Shown piece by piece: positions 18,008-26,609 of a stretch of 64,000 nucleotides of DNA. The stretch's first letter is position 1, and the number at the start of each line of letters is the position of its first letter. The stretch spans positions 1 to 64,000 of the forward strand of contig JAWKNZ010000016.1 of the NCBI GenBank assembly GCA_041391425.1, given 5' to 3'. Position numbers and translations under genes: made by a program. The notes under the pieces were generated by a model. It made no database searches. It worked only from the letters and a program-made list of their open reading frames with translations, and had not been told where the DNA came from. This DNA is from JAWKNZ01 sp041391425. GTDB lineage: Bacteria; Bdellovibrionota_B; Oligoflexia; Oligoflexales; JAWKNZ01.

Positions 18008-19473
18008 TATCGAGGGACTTTCATAAAAATCTTACCCCGATGTTTTATTCGACGACAAATAGTCCTGATATTTATAGGGGGCGTGTGATTTGGGCTGCCT
18101 TAAGTGATCTTGAGCCACAAAGTAAAGACAACACAGAGGATAATATTGCCTATGCTTTATGCCAATCGGCAGGGAATTTTGGTGGTAATCCTGGTGACTG
18201 TGCAAATGGTGGTGTCACTCCAACAGATTATGATGCCATTTGTACCCAATTTGCAAGTGATGGTATCTGCTATAAAGATGAGTTTAATAATAGAATTTTA
18301 GACCAAGCCACTACATTTGACTATTATGTTTATAATACTTATAGCAATGGCACTGGGGCATTTTACGATAATTTTCTTCAAGTTGGCCCATTTGGGTATC
18401 CATATTATACCCATGGTACTATCACGTTTGTCGACGCTCCTGATCGCGAAGATATCAGACATTTCCGGCCTGAAGAAGTGCATAGGCAGTTTTTAAATTT
18501 TACCTATATAAAAGATTTAAAAAAATGGACCTATATATTTTATCCGGTTATTGCCGGTCAGGATAATAGCGGTGATGGAAGTCTTGTGTTGAGTGAAGGT
18601 GTGAATTCGTTAACAAGTGAACAAATCGATGGATTATTAATAATAAAACAGGCGATCGATAATGGGGCTTTGCCAGTCGGGGACGATTTAGAAGTGTATG
18701 GATCGACATGCACTGGCTTTTTAGCCTTACCGCAGAGTGTTTGTTCTAATATTCCTGGCGGTGAAGCAGCACTTGATAGTGCGGTCAAAGCTGCTTTAGC
18801 AGAAAAAAATGTTAGAGTTTATTGTTTGTCTTTTGTTTCGGCTTGCCCTGGTACCGCATTGAGCCTTGCAGGTGCTACAAGTACGGCATGGTTACCGGCC
18901 GAGAGGATTGTTAGGCGCTTAGATAGCACGCCATCAAACAATCTAGTGACTTATTATAGGCCTGTTTATCCAGCTACCAGTGATAAGGTTTGCCAAGGAG
19001 AAGATGTTGCCAATGCCGGTAAGTTTCAGGAATGTGCCATCAATAAAGATAAGCTCGTAAGTGACAGCGATATTCGCACGCAGCTGAATGTACCGGCAGC
19101 CAAACTAAGAGCTGGAAATTGCGATTTGCTGACTTTTGTAGATGATTTTCATGCTTGTGGTGATTATTACAGTTATAGGTTTAGTAAAGCTTTTGAGCAG
19201 GCAGACGAAATGATTCCTTTTACTTATTCGAGCCAATTTGTTCCAGAAGCGCTTAAACGTGTAGATGATCACAACTCAAGGCCAATTTTAGCAGGGATGC
19301 AGGCAGGTGAAGTGTTAGGATTTCTTGCTAGGACACATTATCAGATTTATTATGTACCGACCGCTACTGCAAGTAAGATTAATTTATTGATAGGTGGGCT
19401 TGATGAAAGCCAAGGAAAGTACTTATTGCGGGTGCGCATGCACGACTTTAGTGACCCTGTAGATAAAAGGTAA
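18004..19473 (+). CDS. C-terminal part of the large lipoprotein
   Basis: The 489-codon frame begins with a GTG inside the previous stop (GTGA overlap). It lacks a signal peptide, although its many cysteines (CANGG, CTQF, CYKD, CSN, CPG) suggest an exported, disulfide-rich protein. The frame is open upstream to about 17989, so one missing base between 17989 and 18006 would join it to the middle part. The alternative is a separate, translationally coupled gene. No family was recognised. Confidence 0.5.
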   Translation: MISRDFHKNLTPMFYSTTNSPDIYRGRVIWAALSDLEPQSKDNTEDNIAYALCQSAGNFGGNPGDCANGGVTPTDYDAICTQFASDGICYKDEFNNRILDQATTFDYYVYNTYSNGTGAFYDNFLQVGPFGYPYYTHGTITFVDAPDREDIRHFRPEEVHRQFLNFTYIKDLKKWTYIFYPVIAGQDNSGDGSLVLSEGVNSLTSEQIDGLLIIKQAIDNGALPVGDDLEVYGSTCTGFLALPQSVCSNIPGGEAALDSAVKAALAEKNVRVYCLSFVSACPGTALSLAGATSTAWLPAERIVRRLDSTPSNNLVTYYRPVYPATSDKVCQGEDVANAGKFQECAINKDKLVSDSDIRTQLNVPAAKLRAGNCDLLTFVDDFHACGDYYSYRFSKAFEQADEMIPFTYSSQFVPEALKRVDDHNSRPILAGMQAGEVLGFLARTHYQIYYVPTATASKINLLIGGLDESQGKYLLRVRMHDFSDPVDKR

Positions 19474-19846
19474 ATGAAAATTTAAACCACTATTATAAAC
19501 ATTATTTTATGCAGTATGAGTAAGAACTAACTATACGATATTGAGTGCATTGTTGTCGTGAAAAAATTATGTGAAATGGCTTTTGCTGATATTAAATATC
19601 TCAGTGATTTCTGATAAATATCAATAATTAAAATAGTATAACTTATTTTTTAGTTGTTTTTTGCATTCTATAAAAATCAGAGCGGAGACCTAGCTTTTAC
19701 ACCATTTACCAAAAAATCGGGGCAAATGGTGTTTACTTGTAGAATACACCTGCATACGCTAATTTCATCTAACACCTCTTTTTTCGACCGTAGTTATCCG
19801 AATAGTAGTAATATTGCTTGACTATTTAGGAGTGAGGTATAGAGGT
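19474..19846. other. Intergenic region with a stem-loop
   Basis: AT-rich spacer before the beta-propeller lipoprotein. An inverted repeat at 19699-19732 (ACACCATTT and AAATGGTGT, loop of 16) could be a weak terminator or mRNA structure; it lacks a long T tract. No other gene is supported. Confidence 0.4.
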
Positions 19847-20599
19847 ATGAAAGTGATTCCAATCGCAACTTTGTTTTTGATTTTATCTGGTTGCAGTGTT
19901 GTCGGTAAGATATTTCCCGGTATGGCAGATGACAACAGTAAACCTAGAATCATTGGGGATCAATTCCCAGACACGGACGAAAATTATGATAAGTCAGGAT
20001 TTCATTTGACAGTGGAAACTTATGAAGATTGTTCAGCTTTGCAAACTATGGTTTATGAAGCCCAAAAAGCCAAGCTTGCAAATGACTGGGAACAGACAGT
20101 GTATTATGCCCAATTTCGAGGTAATTATGTAGAATATCAAGAGGATGCCATATTGACTCCAAGTGCTAGTACAGCCGCCGCCGAATCTAGTGCTGAAGTT
20201 TCCAAATCTGATAGCGAAAGCTTTACCAACAATCAAGAAAAAGGCATAGACGAAGCTGATTATATAAAAATAGGAAATTCACAAATTTTTGTTCTAGGTA
20301 GCAAGAAGATCGCAGTTTCTAATCGAAGTGGTTTGCAATATGTCGGTAAACTCGACTTGGACGGACTGAGTTCTCCTGTCATGTATACACCTAAAGATAG
20401 GCTGATACTCGCTGGGACTCGAAGTAAAGCCATTGAAGGCAAAATAGAGACAAATTTGCCAAACTATTCTTACTATAATACCAATAGTGAGACAGTCGTT
20501 CGTGTCTATGATGTTGCGCAATCACAGTTACCAAAGCTTGCTAAGGAATATGTCTTTAACGGGAACTATGTTGATTCAAGGCTCACTAAGGGAATCTGA
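19847..20599 (+). CDS. Beta-propeller lipoprotein, N-terminal part (frame break)
   Basis: N-terminal half of a COG4880-like secreted protein with a C-terminal beta-propeller. The start is placed at the ATG at 19847, preceded by GAGG, which gives a compact lipoprotein signal (lipobox LSGC). Residues include a SFTNNQEKGIDEADYIKIG stretch typical of the family. The frame stops after DSRLTKG. Adding one base to the GGG run at 20590-20592 restores KGNLILVMQGS and joins it to the next entry. Confidence 0.7.
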   Translation: MKVIPIATLFLILSGCSVVGKIFPGMADDNSKPRIIGDQFPDTDENYDKSGFHLTVETYEDCSALQTMVYEAQKAKLANDWEQTVYYAQFRGNYVEYQEDAILTPSASTAAAESSAEVSKSDSESFTNNQEKGIDEADYIKIGNSQIFVLGSKKIAVSNRSGLQYVGKLDLDGLSSPVMYTPKDRLILAGTRSKAIEGKIETNLPNYSYYNTNSETVVRVYDVAQSQLPKLAKEYVFNGNYVDSRLTKGI

Positions 20600-20607
20600 T
20601 ACTGGTA

Positions 20608-22104
20608 ATGCAGGGATCTTTAGAGTTTAAAGATGATGCATTTCAAACTGAGACGGTAGAATATAAATCCGAAGATTCTATTATACCTCTGCAGAAGCAA
20701 ACTATTACTTCCGATCCTTTAATGATAAAAAACAATGCTATTGCTGGAGTGCCTTGCCAACAAATTGTAAAACAGCCAAGTAGAGATATGGATTTTAATC
20801 TCACTCAAGTTGCTTCGATAGATGTGACAAATTTGGATGCCGCCCAGATAAAAGCTGCATTGGGTGGTGGTGAGCAAATTTATATGAGTAATAAAAGTTT
20901 ATATATTATCAAATCTGGAGTTAATTGGCAGCCTTGGGTACGCCCAAAAGATGAAGAAATCACCGATAATAGTGCGAGTGCCACCGTATCGGTAAGTAAC
21001 AGTAGTTACTATGGACGCCTGCAGGAAGGGTTAGCTATCTTAAAGGCGGATATTGCAGCCGATAGCGGTGGTATAGAATTTGTTGCTGCCGGAATAGTAC
21101 TAGGACAGGCAAAAGACCAGTATTCTTTCAAAGAATATGCTGATGGATCTCTTGCCGTTGCCACCACAACATATATGCCACTTCCTGAGGTAGCAGTTGC
21201 CGCTGACGAAGATGGCAGTAGCAGCGCATCTGAGCTAGTTGAATTTGTCAACAGCGATGAACCATGGAGTCAAATTGTTGATGATACGCGCGGACGCAAC
21301 CATTTATGGGTTCTTGCGCAAAAAGATAAGTCGCTAGAAGTGGTGCGTGCTGCTAAGAATTTTGGTGAGATTGGAGAAGATATCCGTTCAGTTCGCTTTA
21401 TGGACGGCTATGCATATATTGTAACGTTTAAAAAGACAGATCCACTTTATTCTTTTGATATGTCAGTTCCTAGTGAGTTTAAAATGGTGGGTAAATTGAA
21501 AATTCCAGGATTTTCGATGTATATGCATCCTGCAGGCGACCAGATTATTGGGGTTGGTTTTGATGCCGATGATCAAGGAGAATTTGCGTGGTATCAGGGA
21601 ATACAGGTTTCTTTGTTTGATGTCAGTGACCCAACAAATATGCAGCGCACTGATAATAAAATTCATGGTCAGCGTGGATCGAGTTCAGAAGTTACAAGCG
21701 ATGCTCATGCGTTCTTTTATAGCGAAGAGGATAATATTTTCGCTTTACCGGTCGTGGAATTGGCAGGCAAGGAAGGCAATATCGGATCACAATATGGAAG
21801 TGAATTGCAGTTCTCTGGCGTAGTGCTTTATAGCATTGAAGGAGAAAAACTACAGGAGAAAGGAAGAATCAGTCACTTTGATTTTATCCCCAGCGAGTGT
21901 CAGAGTATATTGAAGCAAGGGCAATGGTGGCAAAATAATACCCGTTCTTTGGATATTAATAGAGTTTTCAAAGTTGATGAAAAAATACTCACAATATCAC
22001 GCTACGGGATCAAACAGTATGGATTACTCGACTTTTCTACCCCCATTGCTATGACGCATTTTCCTGAGGCAGATGGCTGTTCGACCGATGCCTTTATCGA
22101 TTAG
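20608..22104 (+). CDS. Beta-propeller lipoprotein, C-terminal part
   Basis: The 498 codons continue the COG4880-like propeller. Repeated blades are visible, such as a Y-YLV-like strand at IKSGVNWQPWV, RSVRFMDGYAYIVTFKKTDPLYSFDMS, GFSMYMHPAGDQIIGVG and VSLFDVSDPTN. Such proteins are exported and lie at the cell surface; their function is unclear. It has no signal peptide, which supports it being the downstream half of the 19847 gene. The 3' end overlaps the convergent oxygenase gene by 11 bp. Confidence 0.7.
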   Translation: MQGSLEFKDDAFQTETVEYKSEDSIIPLQKQTITSDPLMIKNNAIAGVPCQQIVKQPSRDMDFNLTQVASIDVTNLDAAQIKAALGGGEQIYMSNKSLYIIKSGVNWQPWVRPKDEEITDNSASATVSVSNSSYYGRLQEGLAILKADIAADSGGIEFVAAGIVLGQAKDQYSFKEYADGSLAVATTTYMPLPEVAVAADEDGSSSASELVEFVNSDEPWSQIVDDTRGRNHLWVLAQKDKSLEVVRAAKNFGEIGEDIRSVRFMDGYAYIVTFKKTDPLYSFDMSVPSEFKMVGKLKIPGFSMYMHPAGDQIIGVGFDADDQGEFAWYQGIQVSLFDVSDPTNMQRTDNKIHGQRGSSSEVTSDAHAFFYSEEDNIFALPVVELAGKEGNIGSQYGSELQFSGVVLYSIEGEKLQEKGRISHFDFIPSECQSILKQGQWWQNNTRSLDINRVFKVDEKILTISRYGIKQYGLLDFSTPIAMTHFPEADGCSTDAFID

Positions 22105-23059
22105 GAGACGTTTGTATAAGGCCAATTTCTCGCAGTCTTTCCATGAGAAAGTCTTGTGCCAGGATATCCTCGTATCTTGCACCTGCACCTCGGCATGATT
22201 CAATGCATGTAAGCATTGCTTTTGGGTGTGGGTGCATAAAAAAGGGAATTGAAAAGCGGTCGGTATTTGCATCTTCTGGATTGACGACCCGGTGAGTGGT
22301 TGCTGGATATATATCATTGGTAATACGCGCTAGCATATCTCCTGAGTCGACAATAATATCATTGTGTTTACTTTTCACATCAAGCCATTTGCCATCACGA
22401 TCCTTTAGTTGTAACCCTGATGCGGTGGCACTTACTAGCAAAGTAATCAAATTAATATCTTCGTGGGCTGCAGCTCTAATTGACCTTGGGTCGGCTGTCG
22501 GTGGAATGGGTGGATAATGTAAAATTCTAAGAATAGAATTTCCATATTTTGTCATGGTATCAAAATAGTCTTTAGCAACTTGCAACTCTGAAGTAAGAGC
22601 TTGTAGTATTATGCGTCCAGAATCTTCTAAGGCTTTGTAAAGCGCTGTGAAAGTCTCTTTAAAAGTAGGTAATTCTTCTGGCCAAATATTATTTACATAT
22701 GATTCTTCATAAGGATGCCCCGAAGGCAGCATCTGCCCGACATGCCAGAACTCTTTTAAGTCAGCTACCTTAGCATCTTTGGCATGCTCGATTCCAAAAG
22801 GGGTGTAGCCTCGTTGTCCACCATTATTTTGGGCTGAATATTTGTTTTTAATCTTTAGATCTAGCTCGAAGAATAACCTCGCCTGTTCATAAGCATTATT
22901 TAATAATGTTTCAGAAATAGGGTGGTCGCATAGGACAATAAAGCCGTATTCTTTGAGGCCTAATGCCAATTGTCTAGAAAAGAACTCTTGGTCCGTAGCA
23001 TTTCCCTCCAAATAGGACCGTAGTGAGAGCCTAGGGACCTTGCGTACTGATTCTGGCAT
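22094..23059 (-). CDS. 2-oxoglutarate/Fe(II) oxygenase, isopenicillin-N-synthase type
   Basis: A 321-residue non-haem iron dioxygenase of the plant/IPNS-like group. An N-terminal DIOX_N domain (about 8-120, with EYGFIVLCDHPI) is followed by a jelly-roll core. The iron ligands are H199 and D201 (HEDINLIT) and H256 (THRVV), and the 2-oxoglutarate-binding pair is R268 and S270 (RFSIPFF). Such enzymes hydroxylate or desaturate small molecules. The substrate cannot be told from sequence, and no biosynthetic cluster surrounds the gene. Confidence 0.9.
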   Translation of the reverse strand: MPESVRKVPRLSLRSYLEGNATDQEFFSRQLALGLKEYGFIVLCDHPISETLLNNAYEQARLFFELDLKIKNKYSAQNNGGQRGYTPFGIEHAKDAKVADLKEFWHVGQMLPSGHPYEESYVNNIWPEELPTFKETFTALYKALEDSGRIILQALTSELQVAKDYFDTMTKYGNSILRILHYPPIPPTADPRSIRAAAHEDINLITLLVSATASGLQLKDRDGKWLDVKSKHNDIIVDSGDMLARITNDIYPATTHRVVNPEDANTDRFSIPFFMHPHPKAMLTCIESCRGAGARYEDILAQDFLMERLREIGLIQTSPNR

Positions 23060-23482
23060 TTTAACCTCTAAAAGCTTCGTAGCGTTATGGTTTAATATTT
23101 TTTAAACCTGAGCTATATGGTAACAGGAAGGCTGTTATGGAAACAAGAATATAGCCTTTTTATATATAATATGTTGTTAATACTATGATTTTTTTGAAAA
23201 ACTATGCTTACTATTTGAACATAAAGAAGGATGCAAAGCTAGTGTTGGTGGCTTTCTTAGTACTTTTAAGCTATGGTTTGCAGTGTATTTTGAGTCTGTT
23301 TTGCTTTGATAATAAAGCACAAAATTCATCTTCTAAGTTGTCTTAAAGTTATTAGGAGATGGTATATTTGCTACAGGAACAGACGTCTTAAGTTGTGGCG
23401 TACCATGAAAGTTTTTTGTTCTTGGCAATAAGAAGTTTTCAAGTATGAGATTAAGCATGAACACCCAGAAGAGGGCTTCATT
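23060..23482. other. Intergenic region with one small ORF
   Basis: It holds the oxygenase promoter region, an inverted repeat AAGGCT/AGCCTT followed by T residues at about 23127-23162, and one 53-codon frame listed separately. No other coding signal was found. Confidence 0.4.
23185..23346 (+). CDS. Possible small membrane protein (53 residues)
   Basis: A short frame with a single hydrophobic segment (LVLVAFLVLLSYGLQCILSL) after a basic N-terminus, followed by a polar tail. It has no clear ribosome binding site, so it may not be translated. It would be a one-helix membrane peptide, if real. Confidence 0.25.
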   Translation: MIFLKNYAYYLNIKKDAKLVLVAFLVLLSYGLQCILSLFCFDNKAQNSSSKLS

Positions 23483-24409
23483 ATGAGAAGTGCATTTAGT
23501 GGTAAGTTAACCCAAGCATTGCAAGATATTGGTTTGGATAGCGAAGAGAATCTTTCTTCTCTGGCGACGGCTTGTGCGTTAGCAGTGGCGAAGCCTTGCT
23601 GTGATGGTTGGGGAATACAGCTCTCGACGCACGGATCTAAAACGATAGCGCAGCTATGTAGGTGTGTAAAAAAATGTGCGACTTGTTTGGGGCATACTAG
23701 CAAATTAGATAGTTCGGGGCGTTCTCATTCATGTGTTAAGCATTCTCCGAATAAGATTGTTAATATGATTAATTCTGCAGATATTCCTGCGCGCTATAAA
23801 GATGCTAATCTAAAAAACTTTGATAATTTGAGTGGTAATGGTGAGCAAGCAGTAAGAGAAATCCAGCAGTGGATCTCGGGTTTTAGTAAGAAGAATGATA
23901 TTAAAGGTTTAATTCTAGGGGGCCCTGTTGGGGTTGGTAAGACCTATCTTTTAGCTTCGATAGCCAAAGCTTTAATCATTAAAGAAATTAGTGTGAAGTT
24001 CGTTGATTTTTTCCAGCTGATTACAGAGATCAAAGCTGGCTATAGTGATCGTAAGTCAGACTTATCGCTAATAGCACCGTTATTAGACGTTGACGTTCTA
24101 ATTATTGATGAACTTGGAAAAGGGCGGAACAATGAATTCGAGCTAACTATCCTCGATCAGCTGGTGATGGGCCGCTATAATGCCAATAAAGTAATTGTTG
24201 CTTCTACCAATTGTTCTTTTGTGGAAACAGCCTCACGCTATGCAGTTAATGTTCCTTTGGATCAGGAACGAAGTCCCCATGGTTATTTTGCTCCTGAAAA
24301 TTTTGGTACTTTGGAATCTAGGGTAGGTAAACGAATTTACTCTAGGCTGGCAGAGACAACCCACTTGATTGAGCTCAGTGGCGAAGATTATCGACGTAAG
24401 AACTGTTAA
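23483..24409 (+). CDS. DnaC/IstB-type AAA+ ATPase with cysteine-rich N-terminus
   Basis: A 308-residue P-loop ATPase of the helicase-loader (DnaC/DnaI) and IstB group. Walker A is GGPVGVGKT (146-154), Walker B is VLIIDE (205-210), and a sensor-1-like STN follows. The N-terminal 90 residues contain clustered cysteines (39, 40, 59, 61, 65, 68, 84) that could bind zinc. AGAGGG before the ATG is a good ribosome binding site. No transposase is adjacent, so a replication role is more likely than IS21. It is followed 20 bp later by a diverged relative. Confidence 0.8.
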   Translation: MRSAFSGKLTQALQDIGLDSEENLSSLATACALAVAKPCCDGWGIQLSTHGSKTIAQLCRCVKKCATCLGHTSKLDSSGRSHSCVKHSPNKIVNMINSADIPARYKDANLKNFDNLSGNGEQAVREIQQWISGFSKKNDIKGLILGGPVGVGKTYLLASIAKALIIKEISVKFVDFFQLITEIKAGYSDRKSDLSLIAPLLDVDVLIIDELGKGRNNEFELTILDQLVMGRYNANKVIVASTNCSFVETASRYAVNVPLDQERSPHGYFAPENFGTLESRVGKRIYSRLAETTHLIELSGEDYRRKNC

Positions 24410-24429
24410 ATATTCTAAAAGCTACTAGC

Positions 24430-24729
24430 ATGAACAAAACGAAATGCATTATGTCTTCCTTGTCCAATCCGCAATTATCGGGATTATTGCCGGGTTTGGA
24501 TTATTCAGGTGTGGTTTTAAAACCATCATCAAGAGATTTTCGCTGCTGCCATGGTAGTGCAATGATGGTTCGTGCTGATGGTCAGGTGCGACGTTGCGAT
24601 TTGCTTTTAAGAGTACAGAGGACACAAAATTTATTGGACTACCTTGAAAGTGCTTGGGGAGAGGAGCTTTTCATTTTGTTCTCAAAAACACTTTGCCTAA
24701 TGAGTATTTTTTTGGTTGAAAGCGTATGA
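24430..24729 (+). CDS. Diverged DnaC-like partner, N-terminal fragment
   Basis: This is the N-terminal part of a gene that continues in the next entry. A CCHGS...GQVRRC block resembles the CCDGW...QLCRC block of the preceding ATPase. The frame is lost near the GGGG run at 24656-24659. Adding one G there and one T in the T7 run at 24707-24713 gives a continuous product through GAFHFVLKNTLPNEYFF into the downstream frame. The last 20 or so codons of this ORF are therefore probably not real. Confidence 0.5.
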   Translation: MNKTKCIMSSLSNPQLSGLLPGLDYSGVVLKPSSRDFRCCHGSAMMVRADGQVRRCDLLLRVQRTQNLLDYLESAWGEELFILFSKTLCLMSIFLVESV

Positions 24730-25201
24730 AAACGAAACCATCGCAAAAGGCCATTGTATAAAAGGTAATCGCAGACAAACAACAGCTAGCGCACTCTGGA
24801 CACTAGCATTTGCGGCAACTTGGCGATTTGCCATGCGTGTCCACATCGTTAATTTTGCACGTTGCAAACCACAAGATCTTCTACCGGAAGAGCCAACAAG
24901 TGGCGATTATTCTAAGTTAATCTTTTTGGTTGAAGGGGTAGATAAACTTTGGATGCCGGAAAAAGCCTTTCAATATGAAACCATTGTTTCCTGGTGCGAA
25001 AGGGCGCAAGTGCCTTTATGGTCGGAATTTCTTATGAATGATCTGAATAACGGAACTAGTGAAAAGCCTCTTTTTTTTAAAAAAAGTAGTTTTGAAACTA
25101 AGATAGCTGCTAAGAAAAATTTGCCACCACTACGATGGCTTGCTCCCGATTGTTTGTCTAGATTAGGTGATGTTGCATCTGGAGTTGAGAGCTTTTTTTG
25201 A
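24716..25201 (+). CDS. Diverged DnaC-like partner, C-terminal part
   Basis: This is the rest of the gene begun at 24430. It aligns by eye with the core of the upstream ATPase: KGNRRQTTASALW stands at the Walker A position without the canonical GKT, and LIFLVEGVDKLW stands at Walker B with aspartate but an altered context. It would be a catalytically impaired paralogue that might pair with the active ATPase. It has no start codon context of its own. Homology is an inference from pattern and gene adjacency. Confidence 0.5.
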   Translation: MKAYENETIAKGHCIKGNRRQTTASALWTLAFAATWRFAMRVHIVNFARCKPQDLLPEEPTSGDYSKLIFLVEGVDKLWMPEKAFQYETIVSWCERAQVPLWSEFLMNDLNNGTSEKPLFFKKSSFETKIAAKKNLPPLRWLAPDCLSRLGDVASGVESFF

Positions 25202-25315
25202 AACGAGACTTAATAGTTTTATATGTAGAGATGTTTTAGAAAGAAATTTTTGCGAGTCTGAATTTATATAAATTTTCTCTGTCGGGGACCCTAAATTTTT
25301 TCTTAGTGCAGTTCC

Positions 25316-26341
25316 TTAATCATCCCAGTTTCTACTTTGTGATTTGTCATAATTTTTATGGCAAGAATAGCAGTTGCCAAAACCTTCAAGGATATAGGTT
25401 AGAGGATTATTCGTACCATGCTTAGTTTTTCCCTCGTTAAAGTGGCATGGCAGGCAAAATGTTAGCTTTGGAGTGGAATGATTGAACTCCCAAGTATTTT
25501 TATTTTCAACTGGGGTTAAATGGCATTCACTACAATCTTTACCCAATAAATGCCCTGAACCATCATCTCCGTCTTGATAGCCTAAGGGAGGACCTTGATT
25601 AGGGTAGGCCCTATTATATGGATTTGTTGGCCTGGTATGGCAATATTCACCGCATGATTCTGGTTTGGGGGTATGGCTAAAAAGAGCATTCGTAAACGAC
25701 GGAAATTTATGACAAGACTTGCAGTCACTTTCTTGAGGGTGAGGGAACGTCGGGCGTTGGCTTTCGTGGCAAGTGACACAACTTTCTGGTTCAGGTATAT
25801 GATCAAAGCTAGCTGCTCGTTTCCAATTTGGGAAGGCATGGCAACCTACGCAATCTTTTGTTTTTTCATGTGGCGAGCTAGGCCTATCTTTTTCATGACA
25901 TGATATGCATGAACTGGGAATAGGATCGTGTAATGAAGCAGTGTCTAGGCGCCATTGTGGATAGCTATGGCAACTAGCACATTCTCCTGTCTGGGTATGA
26001 GGCTTTTCTGGACGACTGGGCTCGTGGCAGCTGTTGCATGAGTTTGGCATCGGATCGTGTTTGAATGAAAGAAGATTAGTCCATTTTTTTGTCTTGTCAT
26101 ATTTATGGCATTCACTACAATCTTTTCCTTCCCCATGGGGGAATTCATTTGTCACAGGAAAGCGCTCCATTTCATGGCAGCTTATGCAATTTGAGTTGAT
26201 GCCACTATGATCTATTGTCGGGATGCTTTTTGCTTCTGAAACTTGCGGCTTTTCAACTGGAAGTTGGTCACATGAATAAAACACCATGGCAAAGAAGGTT
26301 GTGCCAAGAAGCGAGAGAAAAGATGACGGTAAAGCCTTCAA
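25316..26341 (-). CDS. Dodecahaem c-type cytochrome lipoprotein
   Basis: A 341-residue exported protein with twelve haem-attachment sites. Eleven are CxxCH, starting at residues 52, 75, 102, 121, 145, 164, 188, 207, 270, 296 and 324; one is CxxxCH at 230-235. The signal peptide ends in FYSC (C24), compatible with lipidation. Sites recur roughly every 20-25 residues with conserved P and KPH spacers, suggesting a string of repeated two-haem modules. It probably moves electrons across the periplasm or to the outer membrane. No terminal reductase gene is next to it. Confidence 0.9.
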   Translation of the reverse strand: MKALPSSFLSLLGTTFFAMVFYSCDQLPVEKPQVSEAKSIPTIDHSGINSNCISCHEMERFPVTNEFPHGEGKDCSECHKYDKTKKWTNLLSFKHDPMPNSCNSCHEPSRPEKPHTQTGECASCHSYPQWRLDTASLHDPIPSSCISCHEKDRPSSPHEKTKDCVGCHAFPNWKRAASFDHIPEPESCVTCHESQRPTFPHPQESDCKSCHKFPSFTNALFSHTPKPESCGEYCHTRPTNPYNRAYPNQGPPLGYQDGDDGSGHLLGKDCSECHLTPVENKNTWEFNHSTPKLTFCLPCHFNEGKTKHGTNNPLTYILEGFGNCYSCHKNYDKSQSRNWDD

Positions 26342-26609
26342 ATATAGCCTACAGATTAAAGAGTGTATTTTTGTTATCTATTTTTTCAATGCCGCTAACT
26401 TGCATTTGCTTTTAAAGTTAGTTGCTATGCAGGGTGTCAAGAAAGAACACGAGTTGTATCTGTATACTAAATACTAACTAAGAACACATTTTCTAATATA
26501 ATTCATGCCCGTCATATAACCCCATACGTGTGTACTATCGGCGTAAATGGAGAAGTACTTTAATTTGCTCATTAAATTAGATGATAATTATAAAATATTA
26601 TATTTTTCG

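Noticed and set aside
23371..23703. 110-codon frame on the minus strand
   Set aside because: It is an antisense shadow of the DnaC-like gene's N-terminal part.
23483..24409. IS21 IstB transposition helper
   Set aside because: No istA transposase or IS ends nearby; the cysteine-rich N-terminus also differs from IstB.
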